A stretch of DNA of 60,262 bases from Petrocella sp. FN5 (GTDB lineage Bacteria > Bacillota > Clostridia > Lachnospirales > Vallitaleaceae): NCBI RefSeq assembly GCF_029210395.1, contig NZ_JARGDP010000012.1:1-60262 (forward strand), in the 5' to 3' direction. A model generated the notes under the pieces. It saw only the letters and a list, made by a program, of their open reading frames with translations, was not told the origin of the DNA and did no database searches. The stretch's first letter is position 1. Every line of letters begins with the position of its first letter. Of the stretch, positions 27,220 to 36,201 are shown piece after piece. A program made the translations under genes and the position numbers.

Positions 27220-28911
27220 ATGAGATTCAAACAGGTAATTGTTATACTTCTTTGTTTTTTGTTGGTAGGATGCGGGGAAGAGCATGCTGACAAGATAGAA
27301 ACAAAAACAGATAGGCATCAGGAAAATAAAGAGATAGAAGAGGTTTTAAAGGATGATGTGACATCCCTTAGCCAAATTAATTCAAGTTCAGAAGAAGATA
27401 TACAAACAGAGGATGGGATAAGTGATGAAGGGGTTAATAATACAACTAAGCAAGAAGAAACAAGTGCCGACAGACTAAAAATCCAAGAGAAGTCAAAGAC
27501 AGAAATAATGACAAATTGGGATAAGGCATTGATGGAAAAGTCTAAAGAACTAGGTTTTGTAGACGTTGAAGACAGTGTAGAAGAAAAGCTGAGTCATGCT
27601 TTGGAAAAGGATACACTAAGTTATGATGGACGTTTAAAAGGCTTGGAATTATTCCAATCTGTTGTCCACAAAGGATTTGATCAACTTAAGATCATTTATG
27701 AAACACAAACCTATAATTGGACAGAATTTTTTGGGGAATATAATTACAGCCTGCAAGAAGAGGAACGTATTGTTTATCTGAAAGGGAAAAATATTCATGA
27801 GGCAGTCCTAACCAATCCAATGGCCAAACAGTATAGGTATTACCGTGAGGATCATGGTATGCACTATGAAGTATCAGAGTTAGTTATGGATTCTATGGAT
27901 GAAGCTTCAGACCAAGATGCTACAGAAAGAAACGTAAAAAAATTTGGTATGTGCTCATACTTTGATGTCTTTTTGGATATAAACCCACCAAGCCACAATC
28001 CCTTTTTATTAGAAAAAGATATGTTTGTGGTGGATTGTAGGATAAGTACAATAGAAGATGAACCAGTTATCTACATAGAAAAAAGTATGCGTGTGGAAAA
28101 TGGTCATAAGCTAATAAAGGAATGGGTTTCCATAAAAGACGGTATCGTTATTAAGAGGGAATCTTACAATGAAAAAGGCGTTATCGAAAAATTGGAAGTT
28201 GCCAAAGCCGTTTCCTATGAAGCAATAGAGGATCAAATATTTTTTGAACCTACAGATGTCGATTATAAGGATTTGACTTTTTTTATCTATTTGTATGATG
28301 AAGAAAATAAAAAAGAGTTTCAGGAAGCATTTAGAAATACTTTTATCGATGAACCCTTCTCCATGGCGCTAATAAACCTTGATACTAAAGAAAAGCTTAA
28401 GCTATATAGTACAAGTGGCGAAATGAAACAAGTACTAATAGAAAGTACTGCCAGCAATGCAGCAGGAAAAAGCATGAAGGCTTTTTATTTTCGTGATGTT
28501 AATGCGGATTACTTTACAACCATTATTCCGGAGCTTAAGCTCATAGAACACTATAGAAGTTCAGTAGTAGATATGAAATGGTTTGCTTTTGAAGCATTAG
28601 GCTTTAGAGGTAGGCGCGTAGACGATGGCAAAGCTGTATTCACGTTTCAGGATTTAGGAATGGGCGGCGTTCATGATTATTATACTTTCTATGACTATAG
28701 TATTGATTTAAAAAGCGGTAAGTTTGTACAAATCGATAGCTATTTGAAGGAAAGCCTTAAAGGAAAAGAAGTACCTGGTTACAGAAAAAGATATGTACTA
28801 TCAGAGCTTAAAAAAGAAAGCATCGATATTTTTGATCAATTAGGTGGGTACAAAGAGATTAAACATGAAACACATTATGATGGTGAACATCCACCATCTT
28901 GGTGGGACTAA
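27220..28911 (+). CDS. Putative lipoprotein, function unknown
   Basis: A 563-residue exported protein with a signal peptide and lipobox LVGC (Cys at about residue 18). Residues about 20-95 are a low-complexity acidic Ser/Thr/Glu/Lys linker, and the rest is a folded domain without motifs I recognise. It starts a run of lipoproteins and surface proteins. The gene ends with the MITE-like 50-bp palindrome just after its stop codon. Other possibilities cannot be ranked from sequence alone. Confidence 0.75.
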   Translation: MRFKQVIVILLCFLLVGCGEEHADKIETKTDRHQENKEIEEVLKDDVTSLSQINSSSEEDIQTEDGISDEGVNNTTKQEETSADRLKIQEKSKTEIMTNWDKALMEKSKELGFVDVEDSVEEKLSHALEKDTLSYDGRLKGLELFQSVVHKGFDQLKIIYETQTYNWTEFFGEYNYSLQEEERIVYLKGKNIHEAVLTNPMAKQYRYYREDHGMHYEVSELVMDSMDEASDQDATERNVKKFGMCSYFDVFLDINPPSHNPFLLEKDMFVVDCRISTIEDEPVIYIEKSMRVENGHKLIKEWVSIKDGIVIKRESYNEKGVIEKLEVAKAVSYEAIEDQIFFEPTDVDYKDLTFFIYLYDEENKKEFQEAFRNTFIDEPFSMALINLDTKEKLKLYSTSGEMKQVLIESTASNAAGKSMKAFYFRDVNADYFTTIIPELKLIEHYRSSVVDMKWFAFEALGFRGRRVDDGKAVFTFQDLGMGGVHDYYTFYDYSIDLKSGKFVQIDSYLKESLKGKEVPGYRKRYVLSELKKESIDIFDQLGGYKEIKHETHYDGEHPPSWWD

Positions 28912-28919
28912 CATAAAGT

Positions 28920-28969
28920 GGTTAAAGGGTCAAAACTAAGTTTCACTATATAGTTTTGACGCCTTAACC
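28920..28969. repeat. MITE-like palindromic element, deletion copy
   Basis: This 50-bp palindrome begins GGTTAAAGGGTCAAAACTA and ends TAGTTTTGACGCCTTAACC. Its reverse complement equals the two ends of the 119-bp element at 37770-37888 joined at a shared AGT, so it appears to be an internal deletion product. As an imperfect hairpin it could also end the upstream transcript. Confidence 0.75.
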
Positions 28970-29014
28970 ATTAAGTAAATAAATGAATATTTTTATTAGA
29001 AATGGGGTAAAGAA

Positions 29015-29845
29015 ATGAAGATGATTAAAGTTTTTGTATGCATGATTGTAGTCGTACTTTTGGTAGGTTGCGGTAAAGATGAAACACCAACACAAAACAC
29101 AGTTTCAGAAAATAGTACCCAAGAAACAGCAAATACAGAAGAAAGTAGCAAAGCGCTTACAGAAGAAAAGACGGAAGAGAACGAAGATAAAGAAGAGGTA
29201 ATGGATTTGTCAGAGGTTAAAGGCAAGGCTAAGATTACTTATGATTCTAGTTTGACAGGGGAAGATTTATTAAAAAGTATTGAGCTTAAAGGTGAAGGTA
29301 ATTTCTTTGATAACATAGCTTATAAATCAATCATGGAAACAAAAATGTATACAGGCTCTGACATTCAGACGACGCAAATAGAAGTGGTTCAAAACAAAAA
29401 TGGTGATCTGTATATGAAGTCTATTTCACCGCTAGGTGTGGGAATTACTTTAACTAAAGAAGTTGACGGAATTGACATGACATACTCATACATGGAGGGT
29501 GAAGCGACGGGCTATTTAATGAAAGATTCAATGGAAGATGAAATGTATGATGACTTTTATGAAGAGGGTCTTGGATTCTATGATTCTGAGTATGAAATAT
29601 TATTGGAAGCCAAAGTCGAACAATTAGATGGTAAAGAGGTCATTTACTATGAAGTGGAAGATGGAGATACCATAATGAAAAATTGGTTTTCACCTGAGGT
29701 TGGTAGTCCTATAAAGACAGAAGTGTGGGTTGGCGACCTGTTGGTCATGGAAAACAACATAGCCAAATTTGAAATCTTAAATAAGGTCGACGACAAATAT
29801 TTCCAAATCCCGAACAATGTAACCTTTCAAGAGATGGATTATTAA
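29015..29845 (+). CDS. Putative lipoprotein, possibly LolA/LppX-like fold
   Basis: A 276-residue exported lipoprotein with lipobox LVGC near residue 19 and a Glu/Thr-rich linker to about residue 65. The mature part alternates short strands with phrases such as IQTTQIEVVQNKNGDLYMKS and EVIYYEVEDG, reminiscent of the antiparallel-sheet LolA/LppX-type proteins in Gram-positives. That resemblance is weak. It is probably co-transcribed with the next gene, 34 bases downstream. Confidence 0.7.
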   Translation: MKMIKVFVCMIVVVLLVGCGKDETPTQNTVSENSTQETANTEESSKALTEEKTEENEDKEEVMDLSEVKGKAKITYDSSLTGEDLLKSIELKGEGNFFDNIAYKSIMETKMYTGSDIQTTQIEVVQNKNGDLYMKSISPLGVGITLTKEVDGIDMTYSYMEGEATGYLMKDSMEDEMYDDFYEEGLGFYDSEYEILLEAKVEQLDGKEVIYYEVEDGDTIMKNWFSPEVGSPIKTEVWVGDLLVMENNIAKFEILNKVDDKYFQIPNNVTFQEMDY

Positions 29846-29879
29846 TCCGATTAAATAATGAACCGGTGGTGGGTATAGA

Positions 29880-30251
29880 ATGAAACGTGCTGTTTTTGAA
29901 ATAAAAAGAAACGCTGTGGGACAATACTTCTTTGTTTTTAAAAAGATTGAAGGAAATAGCGCAGTTGTTTCTATGAGCTTTTCTGAAAGGTCTAGTCTTG
30001 AACATTGTCTATCGCAAGTTAGAGAAAAGTCTAAAATAGCATGTATTGTCGAGGCGTCCATTGATCAAGACAAGTTGCCTCAGTTCTTAATCCGGTTGGA
30101 ATCATCTGGTTATGCTTTTTACTTAATTGGTTTTGAATGCGAGATTATTCTTGCAAGTGAGCATTATGAAGATAAAGAACCTTGTATTCAAGGCATATTG
30201 GCCCTTAAGGCCTTGTCTTATGATGCAGGCATATTAGACTTGACGGACTAA
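29880..30251 (+). CDS. Small DUF1508/YegP-like protein
   Basis: A 123-residue cytoplasmic protein. FEIKRNAVGQYFFVFKKIEG followed by SFSERSSLEHCLSQVRE fits the DUF1508 (YegP-like) pattern of a short sheet plus helix, of unknown function. The C-terminal half is not recognised. A GTGGTGGG stretch precedes the ATG rather than a good ribosome site, so its translation may depend on the upstream lipoprotein gene. Confidence 0.6.
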   Translation: MKRAVFEIKRNAVGQYFFVFKKIEGNSAVVSMSFSERSSLEHCLSQVREKSKIACIVEASIDQDKLPQFLIRLESSGYAFYLIGFECEIILASEHYEDKEPCIQGILALKALSYDAGILDLTD

Positions 30252-30290
30252 AAGAAAGGAGATATGGTGACGTAGTCATCATAAAAACAA

Positions 30291-31145
30291 ATGAAAAAAT
30301 ATGGTATATGGATAGGTATGATTAGTTTATTGGTTTTTATATTTGCAGGATGTGGTAATAATAAAGAAGATGAGGTAGCTCAAGGACTAGGTGCTTTAAT
30401 AGAAAACGTTGAATCATTAACAGATGAAACGCTCATACAAGATACCATGGAAGTTGTAGCACAAGTGGAAGAAGCTGTAACAAAAGAAGATAATTTTGCA
30501 AGTATAGTGCAACTTTCTAACAAGTTTGAAGATTTTTATAATGTATTAGAAGAGGCAGGAGAAGACATTGATGATTTTGCGTTTTTAGGAGATATGATGA
30601 CATTTAGTACCTTGCAAATGATTAATGCCGATATTGAACTTGAACAGGCACTACATTTAATGGCAGATTCATGGGAAGATGCTAAGAAGGATATGCCAAA
30701 TGGTGCCGGTCAATATGATAGCGCATTAGTAAAAGAAGGCGATCAATATCATTATAGCTATAATGCCTACTGGAATTCAGGCAAGGTATCTAAAACGATG
30801 TTAACCTATGATCCTAAGGAGAAGACGATTGATTATAGTCGTGTGAGTGATGATGAATCAGATACCAACCGTTATATGCAACAGTTCATCGACAAAGACG
30901 GTAAATTCTATGTAACCTATAGTGAAAAAAATTTAGCAAACAATGAAGGTGGAGAGATAATCATCTTCTTTGATGGAACTCAAGCTTCCTATGCCCGAAA
31001 TGTCAAAATTGAAGGTTATGACGTCACAAGTAGATTGGATATCATTTTGGATAAGCCAAATACGTGGGAGGCGCTGGTGAAAGATAAAATCTACACGACC
31101 ATGTTTATATTTGATGGCACTCAAGTGAACTATCAAAATAATTAA
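30291..31145 (+). CDS. Putative lipoprotein, function unknown
   Basis: A 284-residue exported protein with lipobox FAGC (Cys at about residue 21). The first mature 100 residues are acidic and helical, and the later half has sheet-like segments such as YHYSYNAYWNSGKVSKTM. No family is recognised. It is the third lipoprotein in this block and is followed by a strong terminator, so the gene pair or triplet from 29015 likely forms one unit. Confidence 0.7.
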   Translation: MKKYGIWIGMISLLVFIFAGCGNNKEDEVAQGLGALIENVESLTDETLIQDTMEVVAQVEEAVTKEDNFASIVQLSNKFEDFYNVLEEAGEDIDDFAFLGDMMTFSTLQMINADIELEQALHLMADSWEDAKKDMPNGAGQYDSALVKEGDQYHYSYNAYWNSGKVSKTMLTYDPKEKTIDYSRVSDDESDTNRYMQQFIDKDGKFYVTYSEKNLANNEGGEIIIFFDGTQASYARNVKIEGYDVTSRLDIILDKPNTWEALVKDKIYTTMFIFDGTQVNYQNN

Positions 31146-31206
31146 GAAGAAATCTATAGATGCCCAAGATAATTCGAAGCCTAAAGCAATAGTTGTTTAA
31201 GTCAGA

Positions 31207-31252
31207 GAAAAAGTCTGCTAAGTATCCGAAAGGATCAAAGCAGACTTTTTCT
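31207..31252 (+). terminator. Rho-independent terminator after the lipoprotein block
   Basis: GAAAAAGTCTGCT pairs with AGCAGACTTTTTC over 13 bp, with the T-run included in the stem end. Confidence 0.85.
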
Positions 31253-31352
31253 TGTGAAAAATCATTTTTAGAGCTATGATATAAATATGACTATAAGATA
31301 TGGCATGATGAACCCATGATAAGAATAGATCATTAGAGGAGGAGGCAAATAG

Positions 31353-32972
31353 ATGAAAAAAATCATAGTTATGATTATGATTATGGCTCTAGCGTTATCA
31401 GTAAATACAGATATAAAGGTCCATGCTATGGGTGAAAGTAATTTCATAGCAGCAGGGTGGGGTACAACTTTTTTTGTTAAAGAAGATGGAAGTCTATGGG
31501 GATATGGAAAAAATGACCAAGGCTTGCTTAGAAGCGAATTGGCGTATATAGAGGAACCAAAACAACTCCTAGAAGATGTAAAAAGCATAAGTGTAAACCG
31601 TTATGCAGTCCTTGTCGTTAAAAATGATGATACATTATGGTATTGGGGCAGGCTACCAAGTCACAAAAAAACAATAGTACCTATCAAAATCCTTGAGGGT
31701 GTTGCCATGGCCACATTAGATGGGTATAATAATCAACTCATTTTTGTTCTTAAAACGGATGGGACACTTCTTCAACTAAACAAAACCATGTTTGAGTCAG
31801 TATTTCATAGTAGCAAAGTCAAATTCATAACAATTGGGGGGTATAACCGATTTTTAATCAATGAAGCAGATGAGTTATGGGGTTGGAACGATATTAGCAA
31901 CACGACGTACGGTGCTTTAGGGGTTGGACACACAGAACCGATGCTTCAACCAGTGAAAATATTGGAAAATGTCGAGTATGTCGTTGGTGATTTGACCAGT
32001 ACGATGATTATTAAGAAGGATGGAACATTGTGGATGTGCGGTAGGGGCAATCAAGGAAGATTTTTTGATGGTACGAAAGAGATTAATGGACCGATACTTG
32101 AGCCGGTGAAAATCATGGAGAATGTCATGCATGTGGCCTTACGAGATACTGCCTTTTTTGTTATAAAAAATGACTACACGATATGGACATGGGGTAAAAA
32201 CAACAATTATGGTTTAGGCATGACGCATCTATCTTCTCCGGTAATATGGACAACAGATGTCTACAATATGACCGTAGGCTATCAACACCAAGTGGTTCTA
32301 AAGTCGGATGGCACATTGTGGACAGGTGGTAGAAGAGATGGTGTTTATAAAGCACTTCATAGTACCCAGAATGTATTAAGACAATCCGCCACAGGTCTTG
32401 TGGATGTCCCTGCATCATGGGCGGTGACTGAAGTTAGAGAAGCAGAAAACATCGCTTTGATACCGAATTTTTTGCAAATGGACTATGCAAAAACCATTAA
32501 TAGAAGTGAGTTTTGTACTCTGGCCATTACGAGTATTGAAGTGACAATGGGTATGACCATTGAAGCTTATTTGGATATAATGGACTTGGAAATGCCTTCT
32601 AAATCACCTTTTGAAGACGTAGCAGCCTTAACAGAGACATCTAGAAGAAATATACTGGCAGCATATGCCCTAGGCATTGTCGAAGGTACTTCAGAAACAA
32701 CTTTTGAACCTAAGAATCCTATTACGAGAGAGCAAGCCGCAAAAATGCTTACAGCGACAGCCGCTGCACTGAATATGGAGACAGAAGCGACACTCCCGGT
32801 TTTTGAAGATGGATCACTCATATCTGAATGGGCCAAACCCTATATTGGATATATGTTTGACACCAAAATCATGGGTGGCGTTGGTGAGAATCGCTTCGAC
32901 CCCAAAGGTGGTTTTCAACGGCAACAAGCGTTTATGACGGTATTGAGACTAAATAAAATAACTAAAAATTGA
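31353..32972 (+). CDS. RCC1-repeat surface protein with SLH domains
   Basis: A 539-residue secreted protein. After a signal peptide (about 26 residues) come RCC1-type propeller repeats marked by phrases such as EDGSLWGYGKNDQGLL, KKDGTLWMCGRGNQG and KSDGTLWTGGRRDG. Two S-layer homology domains end the protein (AAYALGIVEGTSETTFEPKN and YMFDTKIMGGVGENRFDPKG), which would anchor it to the cell wall polysaccharide. A propeller exposed on the surface suggests binding of a protein or polysaccharide partner. AGGAGG precedes the ATG and no operon partner is seen. Confidence 0.88.
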   Translation: MKKIIVMIMIMALALSVNTDIKVHAMGESNFIAAGWGTTFFVKEDGSLWGYGKNDQGLLRSELAYIEEPKQLLEDVKSISVNRYAVLVVKNDDTLWYWGRLPSHKKTIVPIKILEGVAMATLDGYNNQLIFVLKTDGTLLQLNKTMFESVFHSSKVKFITIGGYNRFLINEADELWGWNDISNTTYGALGVGHTEPMLQPVKILENVEYVVGDLTSTMIIKKDGTLWMCGRGNQGRFFDGTKEINGPILEPVKIMENVMHVALRDTAFFVIKNDYTIWTWGKNNNYGLGMTHLSSPVIWTTDVYNMTVGYQHQVVLKSDGTLWTGGRRDGVYKALHSTQNVLRQSATGLVDVPASWAVTEVREAENIALIPNFLQMDYAKTINRSEFCTLAITSIEVTMGMTIEAYLDIMDLEMPSKSPFEDVAALTETSRRNILAAYALGIVEGTSETTFEPKNPITREQAAKMLTATAAALNMETEATLPVFEDGSLISEWAKPYIGYMFDTKIMGGVGENRFDPKGGFQRQQAFMTVLRLNKITKN

Positions 32973-33067
32973 CAATGTTTTCCAGCTGATATATACTTAA
33001 TAAACAAAAATCACAAAGATATCTACGATTACCGGAGTGTGAGTAGATAAGTATAAGCGAGGTTCAA

Positions 33068-34390
33068 ATGAAATCAATCATAATTGGTCTTGTTTTATGT
33101 CTTGGAATATTATTAAGTAGTACCGGCTGTAAAAGCCCAAATCAAAATGTTGATATAATAAATCCCAAACCTCTAGAAATAGAATTTTGGTATGGTTTAA
33201 CAGGCGTACAGGGAGAGGCAATGGAAGCATTTATTGCGGAATATAATATGATTCAAAAGACACACATAATTAAAGGTGTGTCTTTTGATAGTTATGATGT
33301 TACTTCTAAGGCCCTTGAAGCTGCGCTTGCAAGAGGTAAAGGACCGGGCGTTGTTCTCTTAGAAGATTATCAAATGTATAGTTTTGCAAAAAAGGGAGGG
33401 TTAAGATCTTTAAATATGTTTATTGATCAAAGACCGGACTTTGATTTGAGAGATATTTTTCCTAAGTTTCTAGCCCAAGTTACGGTAGATGAAAAGATAT
33501 ATGGTTTACCCATATATGGGACAACGCAGATTCTCTATTATAGAAAAGATTTGTTTAAGCAAGCAGGACTTAGTGAGGCCAATCTCAAAACATGGGAAAG
33601 TCTTGCAGAGGCAGCTGAGAGATTAACCGTTACCGGACAAGACGAGATTCTGGTATATGGTTGGGAACCAATGCAAGGTAGAGAAAACCTGATTGATGCC
33701 ACCATCAATCGTGGTGGTAGGATACTGAATGAGGAGGGTACGAAAGTATTGATTAACGAAGAGCCCTGGATTTATACATGGGAGCAGTTTCGAAAATGGA
33801 TACATGAAGACCAAATCATGAAAGTACATTATGGTGGTGAAGGTTGGCAATATTGGTATGCTACCATCGACGATGTATTACAAGGAAGGGCTGCCGGTTA
33901 TACAGGTTCGGCAGGCGATGCAAGAGAACTGGACTTTAATATTATTGGAGCGCAAATGCAACCTCACTGGGAAGGCTTTGAAGGTCAACCGGTTGGTGTC
34001 CATAATGCGCATACGATTTGTATTCCTACTTTTACGAAAGATGAAGTAGCCATGGCGGCGTTTGAATGGATTGAGTATTTTACCAGTAAAGAAATGACCG
34101 GCAAATGGTCCATGGAGACAGGGTATTTGCCAATTCGTATGTCAGTCATTGATCATAGTGAATTTAAAAGTTATATGGAGAAGAATGAGCATCTTAAAGT
34201 GGCCATGGAACAAATGAAAAAAACAACCAGTATAACGTACGATCCTACAGGCGGTGCAATATATGAAGCTTTAAGAATTGCAGCTGAGAAAGTAGAGATT
34301 CTAAATATCCCGACAAAAACAGCCCTTGATGAAGCTCAAAATGTTGCCCAACAGGCTTTGGATGAGTATCTTATTAGAGGTGCACAATGA
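33068..34390 (+). CDS. ABC-type extracellular solute-binding lipoprotein (family 1, sugar-type)
   Basis: A 440-residue lipoprotein (lipobox STGC near residue 20). The mature part starts LEIEFWYGLTGVQGEAM, as in family 1 carbohydrate-binding proteins, and continues with IYGLPIYGTTQILYYRKDLF and a C-terminal SMETGYLPIR. Its last four bases overlap the start of a YesM-type kinase, and no permease or ATPase gene is present. It may therefore serve as the sensing subunit of a three-component signalling system rather than as a transporter subunit; this is inferred from gene order. Confidence 0.9.
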   Translation: MKSIIIGLVLCLGILLSSTGCKSPNQNVDIINPKPLEIEFWYGLTGVQGEAMEAFIAEYNMIQKTHIIKGVSFDSYDVTSKALEAALARGKGPGVVLLEDYQMYSFAKKGGLRSLNMFIDQRPDFDLRDIFPKFLAQVTVDEKIYGLPIYGTTQILYYRKDLFKQAGLSEANLKTWESLAEAAERLTVTGQDEILVYGWEPMQGRENLIDATINRGGRILNEEGTKVLINEEPWIYTWEQFRKWIHEDQIMKVHYGGEGWQYWYATIDDVLQGRAAGYTGSAGDARELDFNIIGAQMQPHWEGFEGQPVGVHNAHTICIPTFTKDEVAMAAFEWIEYFTSKEMTGKWSMETGYLPIRMSVIDHSEFKSYMEKNEHLKVAMEQMKKTTSITYDPTGGAIYEALRIAAEKVEILNIPTKTALDEAQNVAQQALDEYLIRGAQ

Positions 34391-36180
34391 GAATCAAACA
34401 TCTAAGAAACAAGTATTTTTTATTCATAACAGTTTTAACTATTGGTATCATTGTTATACTTGGTGCTATTTCGATCACTATATTTTCCAATGCCATGCTA
34501 AAAGAAGTTAAAACGATTGCAGATCAAAAAATTCAAATAATAAGTAGTGATTTGGAAGATGAATTAAAGAATGTGTTTAGCTTAAGTGAAAGAGTTCTTA
34601 ACAACCAAGAGTTGGAAAGAAGGTTGTTACTTGCTGAAAACAATTATGAAAGTATGTATGAGAAAATGCGTGCTATTTCAGAAATAACAAGAGCCTATGC
34701 TTATGCGGATGTAGGTATAAATTCTATATTCTTTATGGATAAAGATCATCAAATATATGATCCATTCTATATGATATCGCCATACAAAGAAATAATTGAT
34801 CAGTATGAAGCTTATCAAGACTTCAAGGCTTCAGGAGTCTACTCATCATTTTCATTACCAACAAACTTTCCAAGTAAATTTGACACTGAGCTAGGCAACA
34901 AATCTACCATAACATTTTTTGAGATGTATTTATCAAGGGATGATTATCAAGAGATAGGGACAATTTTAACCAATGTAAAAATAGATTATTTATTTATGAC
35001 GTTTAGAAATGCCTGTAAAACTGAGTTTCATTCAGCGTATGTGGTTGACTCTGAGGGGAATGTCATTTATAAAGTTGAAGATGACAATAGAGATGATGTC
35101 CTATCAGTAAATGAAATAATTAGACTAGGCGGTCAAAGTGGTATCTTAAATATTAACGATAAGGACTTTTATTTTATTAAAAAGGGCTTGGATAGCTACT
35201 CTGATTGGCAAATTATAGGTATCATGGAATATAATCATTTAAAAACAGGCATAAATGCTATATTGAAATATTACTATGTTATTGGGTTTTTGAGTGTCAT
35301 CGTTATTATTATAGCATCCTTTATATTTGCAAAAAGAATTACAAAGCCAATTTTATTACTAAAAGAATCTATGGATATTTTGGCTACAGGAGAGTGGCCA
35401 CAACCATTGGTACCGACAACCCATGATGAGATAAGATCGCTTATTGAAGGCTATAATAATATGTTGGCCGAACAGCAAAAGCTCATTGAACAGATTTATT
35501 TAGAGCAAGAAGATAAAAAGAAAAAAGAAGTTGAAACAGTAGAGCTTAAATTAGATTTATTACATTCCCAAATCAACCCTCATTTTATTCATAATACTCT
35601 ACACACTATGCAATATTTGTTGAAAATAAATAAAACAGAAGGGTTACTGGAAATATTAACATCCTTTAATCGTTTATTGAGATTCAATATGTCTATTGAT
35701 AAGACATTTATAACTCTTAAAGAAGAAAAAATGTGTATTGACAGTTATATCAAGATTTTAGAATACCGTTATAATAAAGTGTTCGATATTACCTATGAGT
35801 TGGATGAATCTTGTCGTCATTTTATGATTCCAAAACTTATCTTACAACCCCTTGTTGAAAATGCAATCTATCACGGTATCATACCGAAAAAATCAGATGG
35901 GAAAGTTATCATAGCGATGGCACTGGATAGAACTTTCTTAAAAATCAAAATAGAAGATAATGGTGTTGGCATTGAACCCAATAGGATTAAGGATATACTT
36001 TTAAACAAAGAAAAAGGTAGTAGCGGTTCCTTTAATCAAATCGGAATTCATAATATCGATAAAAGGTTACGCCTTATTTATGGCGATGAAGCCAGGCTCA
36101 AAATCATAAGCGCAGTAGGTGAAGGTACTGTGATATCTTTTTGCATACCACTGAATCAGCTTGAAAGTGAACAGCAATAA
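34387..36180 (+). CDS. YesM-type sensor histidine kinase
   Basis: A 597-residue kinase. Two membrane helices (about residues 13-33 and 293-314) flank an extracellular sensor domain of about 260 residues. A HAMP domain follows, then the LytS/YesM kinase region with QINPHFIHNTLHTMQYL (phospho-His) and an ATPase domain with LVENAIYHGI and IEDNGVGIEP. It overlaps the binding-protein gene by 4 bases (ATGA) and is 21 bases from the response regulator, so the three are one operon. Confidence 0.94.
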   Translation: MRIKHLRNKYFLFITVLTIGIIVILGAISITIFSNAMLKEVKTIADQKIQIISSDLEDELKNVFSLSERVLNNQELERRLLLAENNYESMYEKMRAISEITRAYAYADVGINSIFFMDKDHQIYDPFYMISPYKEIIDQYEAYQDFKASGVYSSFSLPTNFPSKFDTELGNKSTITFFEMYLSRDDYQEIGTILTNVKIDYLFMTFRNACKTEFHSAYVVDSEGNVIYKVEDDNRDDVLSVNEIIRLGGQSGILNINDKDFYFIKKGLDSYSDWQIIGIMEYNHLKTGINAILKYYYVIGFLSVIVIIIASFIFAKRITKPILLLKESMDILATGEWPQPLVPTTHDEIRSLIEGYNNMLAEQQKLIEQIYLEQEDKKKKEVETVELKLDLLHSQINPHFIHNTLHTMQYLLKINKTEGLLEILTSFNRLLRFNMSIDKTFITLKEEKMCIDSYIKILEYRYNKVFDITYELDESCRHFMIPKLILQPLVENAIYHGIIPKKSDGKVIIAMALDRTFLKIKIEDNGVGIEPNRIKDILLNKEKGSSGSFNQIGIHNIDKRLRLIYGDEARLKIISAVGEGTVISFCIPLNQLESEQQ

Positions 36181-36201
36181 AAAGTTATGGAGGTTACGGA
36201 T

